From positions 1 to 6,074 of the forward strand of contig CAKTIN010000098.1 of NCBI GenBank assembly GCA_934565775.1: a DNA stretch of 6,074 nt. The letters run 5' to 3'. Of this stretch, positions 1-4,253 are shown piece by piece. The number at the start of each line of letters is the position of its first letter. The stretch's first letter is position 1. A program made the position numbers and the translations under genes. The notes under the pieces were generated by a model. The model was not told the DNA's origin, made no database searches, and saw only the letters and a program-made list of their open reading frames with translations. This stretch comes from an uncultured Oscillospiraceae bacterium. GTDB lineage: Bacteria; Bacillota; Clostridia; Oscillospirales; Oscillospiraceae.

Positions 1-856
1 CCACCACGTCCTCGCCCTGGGCGTTGATCAGATACTCGCCGAAGAGCTTCTTCTCGCCGGTGGCGGGGTCGCGGGTGAAGGCGACGCCGGTGCCGGAGTT
101 CTCGTTCAGGTTGCCGAACACCATGGGCATCACGTTGACGGCGGTCCCCCAGGAATAGGGAATGTCGTTCATCCGGCGGTAAACGTTGGCGCGGGGGTTG
201 TCCCAGGAGCGGAACACGGCCTTAATGGCCTCCACCATCTGGACCTTCGGGTCCGTGGGGAAGTCCTCGCCCTTTTCCTTCTTATAGTAGTCCTTGAACA
301 GAACAACCAGCTTCTTCATGTCGTCCTTGTCCAGGTCAATGTCATTCTTCACGCCCTTGGCGGCCTTCACCTCATCGATGATGACCTCAAAGTTCTTCTT
401 GGACAGCTCCATGACCACGTCGGAGAACATCTGGATGAACCGGCGGTAGGAGTCGTACACAAAGCGCTCAAACTTGTCCGTGGGGTTCCCGGCGATCAGG
501 CCAGCGGCCACCTCGTCGTTCATGCCCAGGTTCAGAATGGTATCCATCATGCCGGGCATAGAGGCCCGGGCGCCGGAGCGGACAGAGACCAGCAGCGGCT
601 TCTCCGGATCGCCAAAGCGCTTGTCGTTGATGCGCTCGATCTCGGCCAGCGCCTCATAGACCTGGGCCATGATCTCATCATTGATGGTGCGGCCATCCTC
701 GTAATACTTGGTGCAGGCTTCGGTGGAAATGGTGAAGCCCTGCGGCACAGGCATACCCAGGCTGGTCATTTCGGCCAGGTTTGCGCCCTTGCCACCGAGA
801 AGCTCGCGCATGGAGCCGTTTCCTTCGGTGAACAGGTAGACATACTTGTGAGACAT
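1..856 (-). CDS. ppdK: Pyruvate, phosphate dikinase, N-terminal part (truncated by window edge)
   Basis: This gene encodes the cytoplasmic enzyme that interconverts pyruvate, ATP and phosphate with phosphoenolpyruvate, AMP and pyrophosphate, at the glycolysis/gluconeogenesis branch of many anaerobes. Only the first 285 codons are present; the family is usually about 870-900 residues, so the phosphohistidine and PEP/pyruvate domains lie outside the window. The visible part is the ATP-grasp nucleotide-binding domain. It shows GGKGANLAEM (about residues 21-30) with the nucleotide-site lysine K23, SVRSGARASMPGMMDTILNLG-type sequence from residue 91 with R93, and near the edge AFTRDPATGEK followed by NAQGEDVV. 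K23 and R93 correspond to K22 and R92 of the Clostridium symbiosum enzyme. The MSHKYVYLF start is typical, and an AAAGGGG ribosome site lies 8 bp upstream. PEP synthase is less likely because the motif order and the MPGMMDT block are those of PPDK. No frameshift is seen. Confidence 0.96.
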   Translation of the reverse strand, partial: MSHKYVYLFTEGNGSMRELLGGKGANLAEMTSLGMPVPQGFTISTEACTKYYEDGRTINDEIMAQVYEALAEIERINDKRFGDPEKPLLVSVRSGARASMPGMMDTILNLGMNDEVAAGLIAGNPTDKFERFVYDSYRRFIQMFSDVVMELSKKNFEVIIDEVKAAKGVKNDIDLDKDDMKKLVVLFKDYYKKEKGEDFPTDPKVQMVEAIKAVFRSWDNPRANVYRRMNDIPYSWGTAVNVMPMVFGNLNENSGTGVAFTRDPATGEKKLFGEYLINAQGEDVV

Positions 857-864
857 TCAATTTA

Positions 865-871
865 CCCCTTT
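865..871 (-). promoter_or_regulatory. Ribosome binding site of ppdK
   Basis: On the minus strand AAAGGGG ends 8 bp before the ATG at 856. This fixes the start and excludes the overlapping ORF that begins at 860 in another frame. Confidence 0.8.
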
Positions 872-879
872 CAGTTTTG

Positions 880-909
880 TGGGCAGCACCCAGCCGCCCA
901 GATTTTTTT
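880..909 (+). terminator. Hairpin plus T7 tract, facing away from ppdK (weak call)
   Basis: TGGGCAGC (880-887) and GCCGCCCA (893-900) form an 8-bp stem with one G-T type pair and a 5-nt loop. Read on the plus strand, seven T residues follow at 903-909, which is the layout of a factor-independent terminator. On the minus strand the same hairpin lies in the ppdK leader, between promoter and ribosome site, without a T-tract. It could stop antisense transcription coming out of ppdK, or be a structured mRNA leader. No plus-strand gene upstream is known to need it. Confidence 0.3.
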
Positions 910-980
910 GTTCTTTTAGATTCTCAGCCGAAAAGAGTATAACATGAATAGGCGCAAAAATCAAATGTTTTTGTTCTTTT
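905..980. repeat. 13-bp direct repeat flanking the ppdK promoter
   Basis: TTTTTGTTCTTTT occurs at 905-917 and again, identical, at 968-980. One copy lies just upstream of the -35 box and the other just downstream of the predicted start. The repeat units are 63 bp apart, about six helical turns. The upstream copy overlaps an inverted repeat TTTTCC-CGT-GGAAAA (977-991). These may be regulator sites, but A/T-rich sequence near a promoter can also arise without such a role. Confidence 0.45.
936..964 (-). promoter_or_regulatory. Sigma-A type promoter of ppdK
   Basis: On the minus strand the -35 box TTGATT (959-964) and the -10 box TATACT (936-941) are separated by 17 bp. The -10 box is preceded by TGT, an extended -10 motif. 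The expected start is near 929, giving a leader of about 70 nt to the ATG at 856. No start site is proven. Confidence 0.75.
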
Positions 981-1000
981 CCCGTGGAAAAAGCAAGGGA

Positions 1001-1035
1001 ATGCCGGGAAATTTGAAAGAAAATTGGCCCGGCAT
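1001..1035 (-). terminator. Hairpin downstream of the Noc-like gene, possible terminator
   Basis: ATGCCGGG (1001-1008) and CCCGGCAT (1028-1035) are perfect complements. An inner AATTT/AAATT stem (1010-1014 with 1021-1025) and a 6-nt loop lie between them, with a small 1x2 internal loop. On the minus strand the first run of five T residues comes about 8 nt after the stem, which is further than usual. It may end transcription from the gene at 1186-2025 before the ppdK promoter, or be a protein-binding site. Confidence 0.35.
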
Positions 1036-1149
1036 GGTTGAATTAGCTCTCTGCTGCTTTTACAAAGTACAGTGTAAAATTAAAATCAGTCGTACCTTTT
1101 TCCACTATTTCCCCCGCTTTTTTCAAAAAATGCAAAGGTATCAAAGGAA

Positions 1150-1167
1150 TGACGTCAGAGGACGTCC
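1150..1167. repeat. Two tandem 8-bp palindromes sharing GACGTC
   Basis: TGACGTCA (1150-1157) and GGACGTCC (1160-1167) are both perfect palindromes. Their GACGTC cores are exactly 10 bp apart, one helical turn. Because GACGTC is self-complementary, the two cores can also pair with each other as a 6-bp stem with an AGAG loop. They sit 19-36 bp past the stop codon of the Noc-like gene. They could be an operator or part of a 3' hairpin. Confidence 0.45.
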
Positions 1168-1185
1168 TTACCAATTTCACAAAAA

Positions 1186-2025
1186 TTAAAGCGATTTTGG
1201 TAAATTCGAAAAACCGCCCTCCTCCCCTGCCGCCTTCTTCGGGATGGTGATGGTCAGAACGATCTCCCGGTCCGTCTCCTGCTGGCTGCTTACGGCAGCG
1301 ATCCCCGCGCGCTGAATCGCGGCCAGATCCTGGCACAGACCGCTTAAAAACAGGCGTACGTCCGGGGCGCGGCGGGGACGGGCCGGTTTTTCCTCCGGCT
1401 TCAGCAAGCTCTGTATGTACTGCTCCGCCCGGGCCACGTTCATCTCCTGCCCGGCAATGACCGCAATGGTCTCCAGCTTCTGCTCCTCCTGGGGCAGCTT
1501 CAGCAGCGCCCGGGCGTGGCGTTCCGTCAGCGCCTCCCGGCGGATCGCCTCCAGCACCGCCGGACTGTGCCGCAGAAGGCGCAGCTTGTTTGCCACTGCG
1601 GACTGACTCTTCCCCACCCGTTGGGCCGTCTGCTCCTGGGACAGGCCATACACCTCCATAAGCCGGGACAGCCCCTGGGCCTCCTCAATAAAGTCCAGGT
1701 CCCTGCGCTGCAAATTCTCGATCAGTGCCGCCAGACCGGACTGGGCCTCGTCCATGCTCATAACAATACAGGGTACATTTTCCAGCCCTGCCAGCTTGGC
1801 CGCCCGCAGCCTCCGCTCCCCGGCGATCAGCTCATAGGCCGTACCCACCCGGCGCACAGACAGAGGCTGTAAGATTCCATGCTGCCGGATGGAGTCCGCC
1901 AGCTCTTCCAGCCCCGCCTCCTGAAAGATCTTTCGGGGCTGGCCCGGATTGGGGCGGATGCCCCCGGCCGGAAGAAAGACCACCCTGCCGGTCTCCATAT
2001 AGGTTTTCAGTTTTCCGCACTGCAT
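1186..2025 (-). CDS. noc: Noc-like ParB-family DNA-binding protein (nucleoid occlusion/partition)
   Basis: This is a 279-residue ParB/Noc-family protein, a class of CTP-dependent DNA clamps that load at specific sites and spread. The N-terminal CTPase domain shows NPGQPRKIF (26-34), LIAGERRLRAAKL (66-78) and ENLQRRDL (103-110). The helix-turn-helix is about residues 128-151, followed by LTERHARALLKL (166-177) and a C-terminal dimerisation region. At the four positions known to separate ParB from Noc DNA specificity it has Q141, K147, R152 and R169. The Noc set is Q, K, K, R and the ParB set in Caulobacter is R, T, A, G, so Noc-type binding is inferred. The ATG at 2025 is chosen because AGGAGG lies 6 bp upstream; a GTG at 2106 in the same frame has no ribosome site. 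From this start the protein lacks the N-terminal amphipathic helix that ties B. subtilis Noc to the membrane. No parA partner is adjacent. A divergent Spo0J/ParB remains possible. Confidence 0.88.
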   Translation of the reverse strand: MQCGKLKTYMETGRVVFLPAGGIRPNPGQPRKIFQEAGLEELADSIRQHGILQPLSVRRVGTAYELIAGERRLRAAKLAGLENVPCIVMSMDEAQSGLAALIENLQRRDLDFIEEAQGLSRLMEVYGLSQEQTAQRVGKSQSAVANKLRLLRHSPAVLEAIRREALTERHARALLKLPQEEQKLETIAVIAGQEMNVARAEQYIQSLLKPEEKPARPRRAPDVRLFLSGLCQDLAAIQRAGIAAVSSQQETDREIVLTITIPKKAAGEEGGFSNLPKSL

Positions 2026-2031
2026 ACCGAT

Positions 2032-2037
2032 CCTCCT
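2032..2037 (-). promoter_or_regulatory. Ribosome binding site of the Noc-like gene
   Basis: On the minus strand AGGAGG is 6 bp before the ATG at 2025. It decides the start and shortens the longest open frame by 27 codons. Confidence 0.85.
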
Positions 2038-2127
2038 GTCTGCCCTGCTTTCACCGGGGCGTCTTATGTACCATCTATTGTACAACCCTTCCCCGCAAAA
2101 TCCCACGAAGGCAGTTGCCGGACGGAA

Positions 2128-2141
2128 GTTTCCCGGGAAAA
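2128..2141. promoter_or_regulatory. Candidate Noc-binding site (NBS)
   Basis: TTTCCCGGGAAA (2129-2140) is a perfect 12-bp palindrome. It equals the inner 12 bases of the B. subtilis Noc site ATTTCCCGGGAAAT; the two outermost bases differ (G and A here). It lies about 104 bp upstream of the Noc-like gene on the same intergenic stretch. It may be a nucleation site, an autoregulatory operator or both. Binding is inferred from the match and from the Noc-type residues in the adjacent protein. Confidence 0.65.
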
Positions 2142-2153
2142 CGTCCTCTAGGC

Positions 2154-2193
2154 AAAAAAGCCCCCGGAGAATGAGTCCTCATTCTCCGGGGGC
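2154..2193 (-). terminator. Factor-independent terminator of htpG
   Basis: The arms GCCCCCGGAGAATGAG (2160-2175) and CTCATTCTCCGGGGGC (2178-2193) are perfect complements of 16 bp; in practice the top closes to a loop of about 4 nt. Read on the minus strand the stem is followed at once by six T residues (2159-2154). It begins 6 bp past the htpG stop codon and separates htpG from the Noc-like gene. Confidence 0.93.
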
Positions 2194-2199
2194 TTGTCT

Positions 2200-4089
2200 T
2201 TATTTCATCAGCTTGCAGACCAGATCCGCATAGGCCACCGGGTCCTCCAGGGGCAGCTCTGCCATGAGCACGGCCTGGCTGTACAGCAGCTTTGCGTAAT
2301 CCTTTGCCTTCTCCGGGTCGGCGGAAATGGCCGCCTGGAGCGCCGCAAAGGCAGGATGCTCGCTGTTCAGCTCCAGGATCCGCCCGGCGGAGTAGGCAAA
2401 CTCCGGGTTCACCCGCTTCATATACTTCTCCATTTCGAAGCTCATGCCGCCGTCCGGAGTCAGGCTCACGGGATGATCTCCCAGGTCCGCAGACAGCCGG
2501 ACCTCCTTGACCCGGTCCCCCAGCGCGTCCTTCACAAAGGTCAGCACATCCTTCAGGCTCTCCGCCTTAGCCTCGGCCTCCTTCTTCTCCTCCTCGGTCT
2601 CCAGGCCCAGATCCTCGGTCATAATATTACAGAATTCCTTCTCCGCAAACTTGCCCAGGGTCTGGGGGATGAACTCGTCCACATCCTCCGTGAACAGCAG
2701 CACATCATAGCCCTTCTTGGCCAGCTTCTCCACCTGAGGCAGGCGCGCCACCCGCTCCTTGCTCTCGCCGGTGGCATAATAAATCTTTTCCTGGCCCTTG
2801 GCCATGGCGTCCACGTATTCCTTGAGGGTAATCAGCTTGTTGTTCTTATGGGACCAGAACAGCAGCAGATCCTGGCAAGCGTCCTTATGCGCGCCATACT
2901 CGGAGACGGTGCTGTACTTCAGCTGACGGCCAAAGGCCGCCCAGAACTTCTCATACAGCGCCCGGTCCTTCTCCTGGATGGACAGGAGCTCCGCCTTGAT
3001 CTTCTTCTCCAGATTCCGGGCGATCAGAGCCAGCTGGCGGTCATGCTGGAGCATTTCCCGGCTGATGTTCAGGCTCAGGTCCTGGCTGTCCACCACGCCC
3101 CGAACAAAGCGGAAGTGCTCCGGGAGCAGATCCTCGCAGTTTTCCATAATGAGCACGCCGGAGGAATACAACTGCAAGCCCCGCTTGAAGTCCTTGCTGT
3201 AGAAATCATAGGGGGCCTTCCCCGGGATGTACAGCAGAGCCTGATAGCTCACCGTACCCTCGGCGCTCACATGGATGTGGGCCACGGGCTTCTCATAGTC
3301 GAAGAATTTTTCCCGGTAAAAGGTGTTATACTCTTCCTCGGTCACATCCTTCTTGTTCCGCTGCCAGATGGGGACCATGGAGTTCAGCGTCTCCACCTCG
3401 GTATAGGTCTCATACTCGGGCTTGTCCTCCGGGCTGCCCTCCTTCTTCCGGGATTTCTCGCACTCCATGCGGATGGGGTAGCGGATGTAATCGGAATACT
3501 TCTTCACCAGCTCCCGGATGGTATACTCCTCCAGGAAGCGGCTGTAGTTTTCGTCCTCCGTGTCCGCCTTCAGCTTCATGATCACGTCCGTGCCGGCGGT
3601 CTCCCGGGCTGCGGGCTCCAGGGTATAGCCGTCCGCGCCGCTGGACTGCCACATCCAGGCCTCGTCGGAGCCATACTTTCTGGAGATCACCGTCACCGTC
3701 TCGGCCACCATAAAGGCGGAGTAGAAGCCCACACCGAACTGGCCGATGATGTCGATGTCCTCCTTCTTCTCCATGCTTTCCTTGAAGCCCAGAGAGCCGG
3801 ACTTGCAGATGGTGCCCAGGTTCTCCTCCATCTCCTCCTTGCTCATGCCGATGCCGTTATCCGACACGGTGAGAATCCGGTATTTCAACTCCCGCTTGAT
3901 CTCGATGGCGAAATCGCTGCGGTTCAGCCCCACCTTCTCGTCGGTCAGGGCCAGATAGGCCAGCTTATCCTCCGCATCGGAGGCGTTGGACAGAATTTCA
4001 CGGAGAAAGATCTCCTGATGGGTATAAATAGAATGGATCATGAGATCCAGAAGCCGCTTGGATTCGGCCTTAAATTCCTGCTTTGCCAT
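2200..4089 (-). CDS. htpG: Molecular chaperone HtpG (bacterial Hsp90)
   Basis: This is a full-length 629-residue Hsp90 (E. coli HtpG is 624), a cytosolic ATP-dependent homodimeric chaperone that remodels client proteins, often with DnaK. The N-terminal GHKL ATPase domain (about 1-215) shows REILSNASDA (30-39) with catalytic E31 and Mg-site N35, SDNGIGMS (76-83) with adenine-binding D77, and GQFGVGFYSAF (116-126), the ATP lid region. A short charged linker (about 211-230) leads to the middle domain (about 235-500), with NISREMLQ (341-348) supplying R344, the arginine that contacts the ATP phosphate. The rest is the C-terminal dimerisation domain. It ends KLMK and lacks the eukaryotic MEEVD tail. 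The ATG at 4089 fits the family start MAKQEFKAE; the nearest ribosome-site match, AAAAGGA, is rather far away, 12 bp. The gene is monocistronic, with a CIRCE operator upstream and a strong terminator downstream. Confidence 0.98.
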   Translation of the reverse strand: MAKQEFKAESKRLLDLMIHSIYTHQEIFLREILSNASDAEDKLAYLALTDEKVGLNRSDFAIEIKRELKYRILTVSDNGIGMSKEEMEENLGTICKSGSLGFKESMEKKEDIDIIGQFGVGFYSAFMVAETVTVISRKYGSDEAWMWQSSGADGYTLEPAARETAGTDVIMKLKADTEDENYSRFLEEYTIRELVKKYSDYIRYPIRMECEKSRKKEGSPEDKPEYETYTEVETLNSMVPIWQRNKKDVTEEEYNTFYREKFFDYEKPVAHIHVSAEGTVSYQALLYIPGKAPYDFYSKDFKRGLQLYSSGVLIMENCEDLLPEHFRFVRGVVDSQDLSLNISREMLQHDRQLALIARNLEKKIKAELLSIQEKDRALYEKFWAAFGRQLKYSTVSEYGAHKDACQDLLLFWSHKNNKLITLKEYVDAMAKGQEKIYYATGESKERVARLPQVEKLAKKGYDVLLFTEDVDEFIPQTLGKFAEKEFCNIMTEDLGLETEEEKKEAEAKAESLKDVLTFVKDALGDRVKEVRLSADLGDHPVSLTPDGGMSFEMEKYMKRVNPEFAYSAGRILELNSEHPAFAALQAAISADPEKAKDYAKLLYSQAVLMAELPLEDPVAYADLVCKLMK

Positions 4090-4113
4090 GGTACATTCAC
4101 GTCCTTTTGCGTT

Positions 4114-4140
4114 TTAGCACTCATGCGTTTTGAGTGCTAA
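4114..4140. promoter_or_regulatory. CIRCE element (HrcA operator) of htpG
   Basis: TTAGCACTC (4114-4122), nine bases, then GAGTGCTAA (4132-4140) matches the CIRCE consensus TTAGCACTC-N9-GAGTGCTAA at all 18 positions. It begins 4 bp downstream of the htpG -10 box on the minus strand, so it covers the predicted transcription start near 4138. Bound HrcA should block initiation, and heat should relieve it. The element is 25 bp upstream of the htpG start codon. Confidence 0.96.
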
Positions 4141-4144
4141 ATGT

Positions 4145-4172
4145 ATTATACACCAAAAAACGGATTTTTCAA
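4145..4172 (-). promoter_or_regulatory. Sigma-A type promoter of htpG
   Basis: On the minus strand TTGAAA (4167-4172) and a perfect TATAAT (4145-4150) are spaced 16 bp. CIRCE follows directly. A housekeeping promoter with a CIRCE operator is the usual arrangement for HrcA-controlled genes. Confidence 0.85.
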
Positions 4173-4191
4173 GGGCCTCCGGAAAAAAAGA

Positions 4192-4219
4192 TTGATAATT
4201 CTGGGATTTGTGGTAAACT
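4192..4219 (+). promoter_or_regulatory. Promoter of the ABC-F operon
   Basis: TTGATA (4192-4197) and TAAACT (4214-4219) are spaced 16 bp, with TGG just before the -10 box (extended -10). The start is expected near 4226, giving a short leader of about 28 nt with no room for the long attenuator found ahead of many antibiotic-resistance ABC-F genes. Its -35 box lies 19 bp from that of the divergent htpG promoter. Confidence 0.65.
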
Positions 4220-4236
4220 GGAGGTTGAATGGAATG

Positions 4237-4242
4237 AAAGGA
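4237..4242 (+). promoter_or_regulatory. Ribosome binding site of the ABC-F gene
   Basis: AAAGGA ends 11 bp before the ATG at 4254, a slightly long but usable spacing. The start also fits the family N-terminus. Confidence 0.6.
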
Positions 4243-4253
4243 ACTAGCGCAGC

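Larger units (their letters stand above)
857..1185. other. AT-rich intergenic region between the Noc-like gene and ppdK
   Basis: No gene is supported here. The stretch is clearly more AT-rich than the flanking coding sequence and holds the ppdK promoter and leader, a 13-bp direct repeat, a hairpin at 1001-1035 and two tandem palindromes at 1150-1167. An open frame of 81 codons on the plus strand (944-1189) runs across the reverse-strand promoter, has no good ribosome site and resembles nothing recognised, so it is not annotated. Confidence 0.7.

Noticed and set aside
1150..1157. TGACGTCA as a eukaryotic cAMP-response element
   Set aside because: The identical 8-mer is a coincidence in a bacterial sequence; only the palindrome itself is of interest.
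944..1189. 81-codon open frame on the plus strand in the gap
   Set aside because: It overlaps the ppdK promoter and repeats on the opposite strand, has only a weak purine stretch before its ATG, and its Lys/Phe-rich protein looks like translated AT-rich spacer.
2077..2085. TACAAT as a -10 box for the Noc-like gene, inside the palindrome TTGTACAA
   Set aside because: The -10 match is fair but no acceptable -35 box is found at 16-18 bp; the promoter of this gene could not be placed with confidence.
2026..2106. Upstream GTG extension of the Noc-like protein (27 extra residues)
   Set aside because: No ribosome site precedes the GTG at 2106, the extension covers the likely promoter region, and AGGAGG is well placed for the ATG at 2025.
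2194..4140. Very long open frame (648 codons) on the plus strand opposite htpG
   Set aside because: It mirrors the htpG gene, is rich in Leu, His, Gln and Gly as expected for the reverse reading of GC-rich coding DNA, ends inside the CIRCE element, and has no known domain. htpG is unmistakable on the other strand.
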